DNA of 64,000 bases from Elysia chlorotica. Lineage: Eukaryota > Mollusca > Gastropoda > Plakobranchidae. Numbering within the stretch: position 1 is the first letter of the stretch; each line of letters begins with the position of its first letter. The notes below the pieces were generated by a model. That model did not search any database, had not been told where the DNA came from, and saw only the letters and a program-made list of their open reading frames with translations. The stretch lies in the NCBI GenBank assembly GCA_003991915.1, contig RQTK01000030.1, forward strand, positions 609,630-673,629. Reading direction: 5' to 3'. Shown here one piece after another: positions 12,787 through 24,083 of the stretch. The position numbers and the translations under genes are program-made.

Positions 12787-15700
12787 CGACAACGACAACA
12801 ACAACAACGATAACAAATACAAAAATAAAAATAAAAATTCAGGAGTGGAGTTCATCAATGACTGTTATAGTACTGGTGGTATGATAATCATTATGTCTCT
12901 TAAACAGAATTTGTATCGAAAAGGATTTAAGGGCAACGAGTTCCATCCGCAACACGGCTTTTTTATTTCTTATGTTTTTAGGATTTGTGATGACATACTG
13001 GAATGTCTGGAAGACAGTAGAAATTACACAATGTGACAGAATAAAAGTAATAGCGTAAAATGCGAAATTTTGTTATGTAAAAGAGTAGAGTCTGATAAAG
13101 ATTTAAACTATAAAATGTTACACGAAGAACGAAAGTGTCCGAAAAATGCCACAAACTTTTTGTTTACGGAAGGAGTCTTGGAAACGAACAAAAAAAAAAA
13201 AGATTTGACAGAGGGAAGGATATAGAGAAGGAAAATATAATATACAGAAGATTTGACAGGTTGGTGAGCCGTTCCAAAGATTCAGTACATGATTTTGTAT
13301 AATCACTAGGTGGGTTTTTGTTTGTTTGTTGTTGAGACAAGGCTTACAAACTTGTTTCATATTCTTAAATATTTTTCCATGTATGCAGCGGAATCTTTCA
13401 AAGAGTAACGTTTCGGCATTTTGAGGCAGGCGCCTGACACTGAATTCAAACAGCCGATTCATGCAGTTCGTGCTAATAAAACCAAGAAGACAACTAAATC
13501 ATGTTAAGCAAATTAGAAATACGTGTACATGGACACGAATGATTCCTAAAACAAGACGCCAAATTATTCTTTTTCTCATACTTCTCTATTATTTTGGAAA
13601 TCCCCTTAACATAGTTTTGGTATGCATAACCTTGGGCCATTGCGTCACAAAGCGAGGTCGGCACACCTAACGCACGGAGTGGACGAATGGCTATTGAGCT
13701 GGGCGCTAATGTTCCAATAACGGGAGGTGTGAGGATCGATCAGGTGTGAGCCCCAATCGATCCTTGACATCGCGCGATGGACACTGCGTCAGTAGACAGG
13801 TACACAGGTACACACACGCAGTGCACACCTCGATACCACGGCCTGGTGCATTCTAAGATTAACACGCCAGTGGTAACAAATAATGACATCACGTTCGATT
13901 GAGCTNTNTCATCCCTGCTACATCCAATTTAGTAGGCTTTAGTGTACGGCTACACCAAGCTAAACCAAGCGTGGGTCGACAGTATCATAAGACAAAGTTG
14001 TCGATCCTGGTATATCTTGCCCAAGCAACACAGATGCCAGCCGAAGCATGTGATGCCAGGATCAAAGGTCACCGGTCAGCGGGGAATCGCTCTTCGCACA
14101 TACACGCGAGCCTAGATTCTGGCTTGGCCAGCTATCTAGGTCAAATTGTGCCCAGCGGTTATGCGATTAGCTAACTTTTCAAATATTTAAAAAAACTACG
14201 CTGATTTCATATATCACTTTTATTGTGACCCTATTTTATTACTATCTGAGACTAAATACACAACTTGGATCTATACTTATGAAGGCATTCTGGAGAAAAG
14301 TGTGTTTAAAGTTTTGAATCGAGAGCCGGAAAACAATGGCGGTCGTCCAACACAGATCAAGTTTTGCCTCATTGCACACTCGATACCACGGCCTGGTGCA
14401 TTCTAAAATTAACACGCCAGTGCTGTGTTACGGGCAACTGTTTGGGTGGGTGTCAGTACAAATTGACTGACTGAGACAGAGAATTGTCTTGATATCCACG
14501 CTCTGTGTCTGTGTGGCACACGCAAAATTGTCAGACGTTAGTTTTGGTGCCCGTCCACGTTATAGGTTAGAAGCTGACGATGTGTGTGAAGAGTGCAACA
14601 ACTGAAAACAGTATCTGACCACACAACATTATCTGAATCGTACTCTAGGCCTGAGATGTGCTAAGCGGTGGGATTTTCATCGAGATTTAGAATGATGCTT
14701 AACATACCGATGGTATAACAATTACAATTTACTATACTGTCTTATAATCTGCTGAGAATGCCTTGAGAGTTCGATGTTTGATGCAGTGATTCAGAGATGT
14801 AACGTGGCCTGTTAAGCTATTTGAAGTGTGTATGTTGGAAACGTAGTCGGAATGTACCGAATATCATACATGTAGAGTTATAGTATCCGAGGTATGCGTA
14901 ACAGTGGTTAAAGCAGGCAATGGTCTCAATGTTTATCAGTGTCGGATTTATCATCAGTGGCATTGATAGATAGTGTAAAAATCTGAAACACAAGAAATCT
15001 GACTTTTTTATCACAAAAATGTTAAGATTAAATGCCAAATGGAAATGAAACGACTCATAAAATAAATAGATATAGGGTTTCCGATGTGTCGGTAAAAAAA
15101 AACCACAAGTGTTGTAAATCTACATGATGGTTCGGAGGAATTTTCAAAAATGTCCTTATTTATAATACTTATTACTGTTTTTGTTTGAGTTTGTTTAAGA
15201 ATTGCTTCATTTTTTTCCAAATTATTAACAAGCAGTTTTATTGATGCCAAGAGAATTCGACTTGAGCAAGGTCAAACATTGCTGACTGGAGAAAACCACA
15301 AGTATTTTGTTTGATCAATGTTTGAATTCATGTGGTAAATCGAAGCAACGAGAAAGGCTTGCACCGTATGCAGCCAACGCGAGACAGGTGACGTGCGAGC
15401 AGATGGTAATCTTTGATAAGTACTCTATAAGTACTCTATAAGTGCCCTACAGTTTTCCCAGAGAAATCCACCCGGAGAGGACTGCACCAGCCAAGGCTCA
15501 AACTTCAGACCTTGCGCTCGCTGATCGAGAGCATTACCCAACTGATCTCGTTTGTTTGTTTGTGTTGTTTATTGATAACCGTCCAACGCCAGTACTTTAT
15601 GGGACTATAATTATTGTGGACGGGTCCCAAGTCTAGACTCTGACAACTGTACGTGCTGCCACACAGGATAATGAGGGGAAACCCATGGCTCCTGTCTCAG

Positions 15701-16381
15701 CCGGTTACATGATACCAACACTGACTCAACAAGGAGGGAACGAAATCAAACAAATACATTTTTTACCTATCGTAGGTTTCGAACCAGGGACCTCCCGATT
15801 GAAAGACAAACGCTCTACTACTTGTGCCAAATTTCCTCCCACCCAACTCAGCTCGCGGCGTCCCAGAATGGACAGATAGAAGGTCTTCTTACGCCTAAGT
15901 TTTGTAGGTCACTTTGGCCACATCTTCAACACACCAGGAGCTCCAACCCTGGACGGATGTGGCCAGTTATGACCTAAGACTGGACACAAGTGGACACAGG
16001 TGACACACGCTAGTGGCCGGTCAAGGCGACAGATACCAGCACTGGCCCGGCGATTGCAATTAGTGCGCAACGGGTGGGTGGAGAGAGAGAGATAAAGATA
16101 TAGAGTCATAGTAACAGATAGAGAAAGAGATAGATAGATAGATAGGTAAATGGATATAGAGACAGACAGAGAGAAAAATCAGGTGAGAGACTGGGATATA
16201 TGCAAAGATGCCGAGAGACATAAACAGATAAAGAATGATCGATACAGGAGGGAGCGAAAGAGACACACAGACACATTGGGAAGAGTGATCAGAAGAGGCA
16301 GAGGTAAACAGAGACAGAGAGAGACATGGATCTAGAAGCATGTCGAAAGAGAGACATACAGAAAGAGAGAGATAGAGAGAG

Positions 16382-16471
<90 letters not shown>

Positions 16472-17878
16472 GCCCCGGATGGCTTATCTCTGGCCTATCA
16501 CAGGTTAACACTGAGACGGATCAGTATGGTGGAACACGAACTTGCCCATGGCCCCGTTTCACGGTTTCCATGTCTTTTGTTTCTATGCATAGAAACTGTC
16601 TTCAGGAGATAGTATGTGTGTAAAAACAATGGACCACGTTTCATGGTTTCCATGTCTTTTGGTTCTACGCCGAGATAACGTATTCAGGAGAATATAGCTT
16701 GTTTGTAAAAACAATGGACCGAACTTTAGGAAAAAAATAAAAAGGGGGAAAATTAAATCTACGTCTTCTTCACAGGACTTTTTGTGTACGATTATGTAAA
16801 AAAAACAAACAAAAAAAGATGTGCTCTAGATCTAGATTAATAATTTGTAACTAACCAAAAGTTAGATTTATGGGTAAAATAGTATTCGTAAGTCTACCTA
16901 CTTAATCTAAAATACCAATTGTGTTTAATGTTTCTTTTTTGTTTGTTTGTTGTTGTTTTTTTGTTGTTGTTTTTTCCGAAGTGCTCTTTCAGTTATAATT
17001 TGCATTGGCATTGGTGTATTTTCAAATATTTTTGTTTCATTTTCTTTTTTTTTCCTAATCCGTATTTTAAGGGTATGCGTGGATCTGCATTACCCATGGT
17101 TCAGATAATTATTTTATTCGTAAAAATAAAAACAAGTGAAACTTAACCATATCCGGAACCTTATATGACAGTCAAAAATCCATGTGATTCCTGATGAAGA
17201 TATTCTCCGATCCTTTATGCCTGTCTAGCGGTGCCGATAAGACAAGCTTATTTGAAGAGCGACTTATCTTTTTTTTTTTAATAATATCATTGAAAGGCAT
17301 TGTTTTTATTATTTAAAATTAAAGACAAACCTAGAGATTATATCAATTAGGCACCTGGTAAAACTTTCGGCTGCAGAAAATATTTACAAATCGTGTACAA
17401 ATGAAACAATAATGTGTGATATGAGTAAATAAAGAGCTATAAATGGCTACCATGCTTGAAAAACTAATATGCTGGACTACAACATTGAGAGGAAAGAGGA
17501 AAAACTGTGTCTCTGAAAGCGGCTGATTGATGCCAGAATTATGATTGTAGAAGCCTTGCCTGGGGCTCACGCCTGACAATGAGGATGATGCCCTCTACAG
17601 CACCTGTTGTGAGCAATACTGAGCATCCCCTGGTCTGGAAGCCCAACAAGAGGAACAACACCAGGCACTATGGGCTTTGAGGGGGGGGGGAGAGGTGGGC
17701 GGGCAGGTGAGCGCGAGAAGTACTCACTCAGAGAGAGAGGAGAAAGAGAGAGAGAGGGGGGGGGAAGAGAGAGAGAGAGAGGGGGGGGGAGAGAAAGAGG
17801 CTGAAAAGGTAGAGAGAGAGGAGAAAGAGGGTGAAAAGGTAGAGAGAGAGAGAGAGAGAGGAGAAAGAGGGTGAAAAG

Positions 17879-17935
<57 letters not shown>

Positions 17936-20900
17936 AGGGACAGGGATATCTTTCTCTGGCTCGCTCGCTCCCTCGCTCGATCAGTTTTATTTGCAATCAC
18001 CCGCCTTTGTTTACTATTTTTTCAATTCTTGTAGTACAATCATGTATTATGTTTCACTGCCTTAGCTTTATAACATAACAATAAAATTTTCAAAACGTTA
18101 ACATTTCTTTTTCAACCAGAATACTTTCTTTTTAGTATTGACTTTAATGTTTGATTATATACTGCCTTAAACGTTACAAATAATTATATCTCTTAATAAC
18201 GTCCAATAAATAACCATCATAATAATTGATATTTTGTCAAAAGCCCTTTACTGTCCATTATATTAGCCCACATTTCAACGTTTTAAAATTTATGAACCCC
18301 ACGCAAGTGCAAATATTGAAATGTATTGCTTTGGGTTTCTCGTGAAGTGAGCAGCTCTAGAGGTTTCAACCACTTGATTAGATTATGTATTTACATAACC
18401 AGACTCATCGCTGCTACCTCCACTGCGCCCTCTAGATCTGCCGGTCTAGTTTGGGTGCATACATGCAGTGTTAACGGAATTTCACACATACATCAATGTA
18501 GTTATAATGTATCACGGTTACAGTTTTCTCCTCGAGAAAGAATAGGTCTAAACGAGACAATTTTGCTAGAAGTTTATTTACGAAGGTTCGGGATTCTTCG
18601 TAGGGACAGCACGAAGACCTAGAGACGAAGAATTTAAGCTAATGTTGAAAGAGAAAGCTATAAGTTTTAGTTGTTTATTGTTGTTGTTGTTGTTGTTGTT
18701 GTTGTGTTGTTGTTGTTGTTGTTGTTGTTGTTGTAGTTGTTGCTGCTGTTAAAGATATTGTTTGTGCTTTTCAACTGATCTGTGAAAATCGTTAAAAATT
18801 GAAATCGTTTAAAAATGCTTACTTGGGATTCATGTATATTTGTATCTTTTCTCTTGTTATATTTTTTTCGGATGAAAGAAAACTGACTCAACTAAGACGC
18901 ATTGGTTTATTTTTCTTTAATGTACACTTTGTAGATTTTCAATTTTTCTCATTCTTTACCCGTAGGGCCATTTTAACTAATGTAATTACTTTTATTTAGC
19001 AAGCAAAATAGATTTATAACATGATTCTACAAAACGGTTCTGATGATACATTTTGTATACAGTATTTATGCCCAAAGATTTTCCTTTCTCTAGCTGTCTT
19101 TTTTGTGAGTTTAAACTCATTCAACTCATTTATTGAAATTTGGCTTCCATTGGAAGCAAAAACAAATTCTATACAATTGAATAGACATTAATTTTATACA
19201 CAGTAAGAATAAATCTAATATTGTGATCGATTTTTACAGACTAGTCCATTGTGGGTCCAAATGAAACAATGCAAGTAATAAATATGAAAATAAATGTGAA
19301 ACTATAATAATAGTACATTGTATGGTGTCCGTTGGTCATGGTTAAGAGTACCGCAAAATTGATAAAAGAATCATAGGGGCTCGCATACACGGGCAATTTT
19401 ATTTGCTTTTTTCCAAAATAATGTCAATTCGGCTTTCTTCACAAACACACACAAATTAATTGTCTTGTTGTTTTATCAATTCGAATTTGTATTTGTATGA
19501 ATAGAATTTAAAGTGCTTAGATTCAGGTAAAAAAATCAACATTTTTTTTCCAGATACTTTGCCAGGGTGTTAGAAAATTTTTAACAAATCTCTCAGAATG
19601 CAAAAAGTATGGAAAGTTCTTTCATTTACCAAGCTCTCATCAAAACAATTTTAAAATGTTTTGTTGCTTTGTTTTGTTTTTTTTGTTTTGTTGTTTGTTT
19701 GTTTTTGTTAACTGTAGCGCTGGATTTTAAAAGCGTTGTAAGTTGTTTTGCTTCGTTTCCAAAACTGTATCTTATATTTAATGAGGTTATTTTTTAAGAC
19801 AGGAACAGGATCAGTAGGAAAATATATTAACTTGAATTCAATTATCAATGTACTAACTCTAAACTCTTGAATCCACAGTTTATGCATGAATTATCCTGAT
19901 ATAAAATGTACTTTTTTGTTACTACAATTTCTTTACTTATTATGTTCATTAATAGATATAATATCTGATATAGTATTGAGATCATCCATTTATCACAATC
20001 ACAAATTCCCAAATACATTGAAAAGAAGTATATTAATTTTATCTCTCCACTTTCTCATCAATTTTTGTAGCTCGTTTTGTTTGTCTGTAGCTTGTTAGCT
20101 CTCACTTTTAACTTTCCTTTAAGTTATCATTTCTCTAATTATTTTGTCATTCTTCCATTTTGTTTTGATATCTTCTAAAACTTCCTATACACATCACATT
20201 GTTCGTCGTTTCAAAAATCACTGACGAAAGTAAAGAAATGATGCGGTCTGGCGCCTGCCAACTCATGTCTGTGCCTGACAAAAGTTACCAAACCTGCCAA
20301 TCTAGCAGACGACAGAAACGTCAAGGAAATTGCCTAACACCTAACACAGAACTGGAAACCAAAATTCTGTTTTCATCGATTAAAAAAAAAAATAAGCCAA
20401 AAAGTTTTTTAAAAAAAACAAAAAACAAAAAACTAGGCTAGCGCTTACAGTTATATGTTTCGCTTTCCAACTCTATCTCACCCCTCTCTCTAGAATTTTT
20501 GTTTTTGTTTTCGGGTAAAAGATCCAAACAAATACCGAATTTCGGGAAAGGCGCAGAAATTGGATCTTGCTTATTTCCTCCTGCAGCCGTCACCGGATAA
20601 GCTGTACGTTACACACAGAATGCGAGAGATAGACAGACAGACAGAAGCAGAAGGAAATACAGATTGAGATTGTTTTTGTTAAACCTTCTCTAACAAGCCC
20701 GGCTATTTCTACGGCGCCCTGTGGTGTCAAGGAAAGCAAACAGACTTTAGACTTCTCTGATTTCTCGTAACCAACCGCCAAACATTAATCGTGCAAATAG
20801 TATCCTATACGGCCAATCTATTTTTGTATATCCTCTACAACGCAAGCATGTCTGTCCGTCATAGGTGGCAGATATCAAAATGCCAAAGACTGGTTTAAAA

Positions 20901-21577
20901 AGTTCTGTCTGTTTTTAAACAAATGGAAAAAAAAACAAAGAAAGAATGGTTACTGTAAAGTCTGTCAAAATAAAATCGGGCTAGACTTAACCAGGAAAGT
21001 GTGAGATCGGGCTGAGATTTGTGAAGGGTGGGGTGCGCCCAGCCCATTCAAGCAATTCACTCAACCCTCAAACCCAAACTGCTCGGCCTAAAAACAAAAG
21101 ATGGGTATCCTATTTCATGACCGCGGGGGAAATGGAGTTTTGCCATCGAGGGTTTCATGTTTGTTTTAAGAGGGAAGATACACTCTTAATCCAATTAAAA
21201 ACTGTGACTGTTGGAACAGTGGTTTTATCAATCACCCTAGACACGCTGAATGGATGGGGTGGGAAGGGATGTTTGATTTTTTCCGCTGGGATTCACAAAT
21301 ACACAAAGTAATATGGACATCAAGTTCTAGATTATAGACTGACTGAAAAGGTCTAGATCTACAGTGGCGATTAGAATGAAACGCAAAATATTGTTAATAT
21401 TTATTGTTACTATGAGTTTTCCCAAATCTTTAACTTTAACGTAGTTTTTTCTCTCCTGCTGTCTTGTCAATTAAGCTTGACTCTCTTAGACTGAAAGGTC
21501 TGTCATTTTAGAGAGCTGTCACTTTTGATGGTTACAGGTTTTAGTTTTAGTTAGGAGAGAGGGAGGGAGAGGATAGA

Positions 21578-21609
<32 letters not shown>

Positions 21610-24083
21610 AAGGGATAGAGAGGGTGAAGAGGCGGAGGAAAATGGAACCAAAAGCAGGTAAATAATTACTGCGAGTTTCAATAACATTATGTCATAGAGG
21701 AGGGTAATCTCTTGAAGGAATGGTTTGAAAATTTAAGCTCCTTCTAACACTGACTTTACCATAAATTTATGGGGTTTTACAAAACACTGCTTGACAATTC
21801 AACAAAAAAGAATAATTTTTGAACTAAGTAAATAAAAAAAATTACGGTTGAAAAATTGTTTCAATACGATGCTCTCAGTTTCTATAGCTTATAATAAATG
21901 CATTTTTTCCACCCACGAAACGCTCTTTATTTATTTTTATTTTTTTTTTTATAATACCAGCTGCCTTATGCACCGGCTATTATTAATGTGTGCTTTGTGA
22001 CAATACACAGATTATCCTGGTTTGTATATTTGTTTTCTGCTTTTAGAATGAAAAATAATTCTACTTATTGAAAGAAGCTAATTATAATAAAATATTAAAA
22101 AAAAAAAAAAAGGAAAAATCTAACTTAAAAAAAAGTTATAAATGAACTTTGGTCAAATAAATTAAGTAAAGAAAAGAATATTTTTTTTTCATGATTCATC
22201 AAACCAGAATAAAGATTTGTTTTACTGGTAGAATTTAATGTTTTATTTACCAAACATTATTATGCAGACTAAGAGAACAAACAGCAAAGGAAAGCGCCTA
22301 ATTAACCTTACAACTTAAAAGTTCACGATAGAGAAAATGATCATTCTAAGATTCGTATTTGTTGCTGTTCCTCTTGTAACCTTACTCTGTCGCTTGTAAT
22401 TTGTTTATACCAACTCCTCTTCTTTGGGTAGAAACTAGTAGAACATAGATTTTGGATGTGTGGTTTATAGTGGATGGTTCTTATCATTGCTGTATCTGGT
22501 AATGTTATAAGAATACTGTTTTATAGTTCCTTTTTAACTCGTTTACACGATTTTTTAAAAATGTTTTTATGTTTTCATTATTGTCCTAATATCGTTCTGT
22601 AATAAACTCAAATATTTTAATAATATTAAAAATTGGCGGAGATAATTAGTGTCTTCAGATTGCCGTGGTTGTGATCGGTGTTATTTAATTGGCCTCTTAT
22701 AAGTACTTGTGTTATTGTTTTATGTGTATCTGTGATTTTGTGAGTATTCTCTTTACTGTTAATACATGTAAGATAACCAGGTTTGGCCTGAGATTGTAAT
22801 ACACGTACAACATTCATAACAAATCCCTGATTTAGAACTTAAAAGGATAACAAAGATGGAAGCTTTAGTGAAGAGATGGGCTTATAACACATGTACCACA
22901 CTTATAACAATCCTTTGATTTACACCTTGGAAGGATGAAAAAGATGGGTTTGTAACACATGCACCACTCATAACAATCCCCTGATTAAGAACTTAGAAGG
23001 ATAACAAAGATGGAAGCTTTATTGGAGAGATGTACCACATAGACTAAAATCGATCCCTGGTTTAGAATAACAAAGAAAGAAGCTACGCTAAAAACATATC
23101 CTTATAACTCACGCACCGCATAGACAAAACGCCTCAGTCTCATTAATATTTTTAGAGGTTAAAGAAAAAGGAATTTACATTGAAAAGATGGACTAACAAT
23201 ACACACATCAAGCTCACGAAAAAGGCCCTGGTTTAAGACATTAACAAAGAATAGAGCTACAGTGCAGAGGTGGACATTATCATGCGTGCACCGCACTCAC
23301 GAAAGGCTTTGATTGGTTTCGAGACATTTACAAAAAAGGACGGTAAAGAGAAGGCACTCACAAAAGACTTTTATTGAACTCAAGACATTTACAAAAAAGG
23401 AAGGTAAAGAGAAGGAGGGTGAAGAGAAGGCAAGTGAAGAGAAGGAAGGTAAAGAGAAGGAGGGTGAAGAGAAGGCAAGTGAAGAGAAGGAGTGTGAAGA
23501 GAAGGAGGGTGAAGAGAAGGAGGGTGAAGAGAAGGAGGGTGAAGAGAAGGAAGGTGAAGAGAAGGCACTCACCAGATCTATCGGAGGCAGCATCGCTGGG
23601 TGTGAGCGTCCTGTGGGCCGTGGTCGTGTGGTGTCCAGACGCGTGTGGCGGCGATGACAGCGACGCCTCGGAGCCCGACGGTAGCGGGTTCGAGTCGTGC
23701 AGGTGGTGGCTGTGGTGGTGGTGGTGCATGGTCATGCCTCCACCGAGCGCGGCGGCGCTGTGGTTAATGGTGCTGTGTGGTTGGAGCGCGGAGCTCCCGA
23801 TGGGGGCCAGGGAATGCAGACTGCTGCCGCTGTTGCTGATGCTGCTACTGCTGCTGCTGATGTTGTTGCTGTTGTTGGTGCTGCCGCTGAGGGCGAAGCT
23901 GTGGTGGTTGATGTGAGGATTGATGCTGTGGTGGCTGCTGAGAAGACTGCTGCTGTTGCTGCTGCTGGTGGTACTGTGGTGGCTATGAAGTTGGTGGTGG
24001 TGATGGTGGTGGTTGTGGTGGTGGCTGGGAAGCCCTCCGACGGCTAGCTCCTCAAGGCACAGCGGTTCATTCATAGAGTTCAT
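2906..24083 (-). CDS. Pitx: Pitx paired-like homeobox transcription factor, gene span (incomplete: middle homeodomain exon not found)
   Basis: Bicoid-related (K50 paired-like) homeodomain transcription factor acting in the nucleus; in bilaterians Pitx is a target of Nodal and in snails it takes part in left-right asymmetry (family knowledge). Two coding exons are visible on the minus strand. The 5' exon (24083-23573) starts MNSMNEPLCLEEL, which resembles the start of vertebrate Pitx2c as I recall it, and ends in a GTGAGT donor in phase 1. The terminal exon (3469-2906) starts VWFKNRRAKWRKRERN, i.e. homeodomain helix 3, after an acceptor at the phase-0 position (codon 46/47) typical of paired-like genes, and ends after an OAR domain. 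An exon of about 200 nt encoding homeodomain residues 1-46 should lie between them on the minus strand; I could not see it. It may sit in the 12541-12729 gap, have been overlooked, or be lost by misassembly. Identity is firm; a complete protein cannot be read from this window. Confidence 0.9.
5320..5460. repeat. Diverged dispersed repeat (copy 1 of 3)
   Basis: Shares an ordered set of words (CATTGGCTC, then AGAGCTATGATTG, ACGCC, then CCTTACCTAT) with sequences near 40410-40490 and 56885-56965. It is probably a degraded mobile-element fragment of unknown class. Confidence 0.4.
6629..6890. repeat. 132-bp tandem duplication
   Basis: Two adjacent copies beginning TGAGTTTTTACGGCACGTCA at 6629 and 6761, each running to GACCCCTTTATCG. 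A handful of substitutions separate the copies. No coding or tRNA-like content recognised. Confidence 0.9.
9436..9606. repeat. (ATT)n microsatellite interrupted by (GTT)n
   Basis: ATT repeats, a short unique insert (AGTACAGCTCTGTGTGAT), nine or so GTT repeats, then further ATT repeats. Any open frame across it is a repeat artefact. Confidence 0.95.
10885..11065 (-). mobile_element. Possible LINE 3'-end remnant
   Basis: A CAAATT-type tandem tail at 10898-10922, then TTTATTCAGTCAATGTG and a downstream GGGTTATAGGGCAACATACGGG. This resembles the 3' ends of CR1/L2-like LINEs in minus orientation. A second, similarly organised stretch is at 19120-19400. No reverse-transcriptase frame is visible, so the class is a guess. 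Confidence 0.3.
12458..12835. repeat. (TATT)n and (CAA)n microsatellites flanking a 189-base gap
   Basis: TTTA/TATT repeats to 12540, Ns 12541-12729, then CAA repeats to about 12790 grading into AAAAAT-type repeats. The gap is bounded by simple repeats on both sides. It is the only sizeable gap between the two Pitx exons. Confidence 0.95.
13720..13765. promoter_or_regulatory. Candidate intronic enhancer core: paired T-box-like and ATCGAT sites
   Basis: Two direct AGGTGTGA words (13725-13732 and 13742-13749), each matching the T-box half-site, are spaced 17 bp apart. They are interleaved with two ATCGAT palindromes (13735-13740 and 13756-13761), which resemble Onecut/Cut-type sites. The block is more GC-rich than the surrounding intron. 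Site identities are from known consensus motifs; function is inference. Confidence 0.3.
13829..14422. repeat. 44-bp direct repeat, copies at 13829-13872 and 14379-14422
   Basis: Both copies begin CTCGATACCACGGCCTGGTG and end AACACGCCAGTG, with a single mismatch (AAGATT versus AAAATT). The 506 bp between the copies holds the TCF/DR1-like site and an AT-rich segment. The copies could be the ends of an inserted element or a local duplication. Confidence 0.85.
14059..14079 (+). promoter_or_regulatory. Candidate TCF/LEF plus nuclear-receptor DR1 site
   Basis: GATCAAAG (14060-14067) matches the TCF/LEF consensus. It overlaps AGGTCA C CGGTCA (14066-14078), a direct repeat with one-base spacing and one mismatch. 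The site lies about 310 bp from the paired T-box-like sites in the same Pitx intron interval. Confidence 0.25.
14440..14580 (+). mobile_element. Diverged SINE core
   Basis: Ordered matches to the SINE at 60836: GGGTGTCAGTA, a GACTGAGACA segment, CCACGCTCTGTGTC, GTGTGGCACA, TTGTCAGACGTTAG and CCCGTCCAC. No tRNA-like head can be recognised. Confidence 0.6.
15551..15840 (-). mobile_element. tRNA-Glu-like SINE, near full length
   Basis: On the minus strand the head reads as a tRNA-like module with an A-box-like TGGCACAAGTAGTAGAGCG, a loop CTTTCAA (anticodon position TTC) and a B box GGTTCGAAACC. The shared SINE core follows (GTGTTGGTATCATGTAACCGG, GAGACAGGAGCCATGG, GTGTGGCAGCACGTACAG) and then the tail. 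It is the same core as the tRNA-Gly-like copies but with a different tRNA head. Confidence 0.7.
16384..16467. repeat. (GA)n microsatellite
   Basis: An almost perfect GA tract of about 80 bp, preceded from 16080 by a degenerate GATA/GACA/GAGA-rich stretch. Confidence 0.95.
16555..16720. repeat. 82-bp tandem duplication
   Basis: Two copies, 16555-16636 and 16637-16720. Each begins CGTTTCAYGGTTTCCATGTC and ends GTAAAAACAATGGACC, with moderate divergence. Confidence 0.85.
17680..17936. repeat. Purine-rich (GA)n / G-run tract
   Basis: About 250 bp of pure purine-biased DNA made of GA repeats, G runs of 8-9 and a ~35-bp sub-repeat (GAGAAAGAGGGTGAAAAGGT). It has triplex-forming potential on composition. 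Confidence 0.9.
18671..18752. repeat. (GTT)n microsatellite
   Basis: TTG/GTT repeats of about 75 bp with one frame slip (TTGTGTTG). Confidence 0.95.
19120..19400 (-). mobile_element. Possible LINE 3'-end remnant (second copy)
   Basis: CTCATTTATTGAAATTTGGC, an AT-rich body and AAAAGAATCATAGGGGCTCGCATACACGGGC, in the same order as the 10885-11065 stretch. No coding portion is visible; tentative. Confidence 0.25.
21543..21622. repeat. (GA)n microsatellite
   Basis: GA-rich purine tract with GGGA and GATA interruptions. Confidence 0.9.
22800..23345. repeat. Degenerate ~85-110-bp tandem repeat array
   Basis: Five or six diverged units carrying the words CATAACAAAYCCCTGATTTAG, AAGGATAACAAAGATGGAAG and AACACATGYACCAC in order. 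The array lies directly upstream (in plus coordinates) of the 15-bp minisatellite at the Pitx donor. Confidence 0.75.
23396..23565. repeat. 15-bp minisatellite abutting the Pitx 5' exon donor
   Basis: About 11 units of GAAGAGAAGGAGGGT alternating with variants ending CAAGT, AAGGT or GAGTGT. The array ends within a few bases of the donor (GTGAGT on the minus strand, 23572-23567). The donor-proximal word GAGAAGGCACTCAC is itself repeated at 23348-23361. Confidence 0.95.
23573..24083 (-). CDS. Pitx: Pitx 5' coding exon (Pitx2c-like N-terminus)
   Basis: 170 codons plus one base (phase 1). I chose the ATG at 24083 because MNSMNEPLCLEELAVGG lines up with the Pitx2c-type start. The frame stays open about 21 codons further upstream without an ATG, so that part is probably 5' UTR or the preceding exon edge. 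The rest is low-complexity: a His-rich block (residues about 20-35), Ser/Asn-rich runs, a second MHHHHHSHH block and a TPSDAASDRSG end that resembles the vertebrate stretch just before the homeodomain exon. The donor is G|GTGAGT at 23573/23572. Immediately inside the intron is a 15-bp minisatellite, so reading through the donor gives an open leucine/phenylalanine repeat down to 23358; I treat that as intron. Confidence 0.85.

Larger units (their letters stand above)
3470..23572 (-). other. Pitx intronic interval (should contain the missing homeodomain exon)
   Basis: About 20 kb between the two recognised Pitx exons, mostly AT-rich. I looked on the minus strand for the expected coding signature (HFTSQQLQELE, RYPDMSTREE, LTEARVR followed by GT) and did not find it. 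The individual repeats and SINEs in this interval are listed separately. Stretches such as 3.5-5.2, 7.0-9.4, 9.7-10.8, 11.1-12.4 and 19.5-21.5 kb show no recognised element. Confidence 0.6.

Noticed and set aside
15770-15840. tRNA-Glu gene on the minus strand
   Set aside because: Head of a SINE; no intact acceptor stem.
20199-20300. Possible homeodomain exon from the word CTCATGTC (MST-like) on the minus strand
   Set aside because: Translation in all minus frames lacks the flanking RYPD and TREE residues, so it is not Pitx.
23358-23572. LLFT repeat extension of the Pitx 5' exon as real coding sequence
   Set aside because: Lies after a strong GTGAGT donor and is a 15-bp minisatellite translation.
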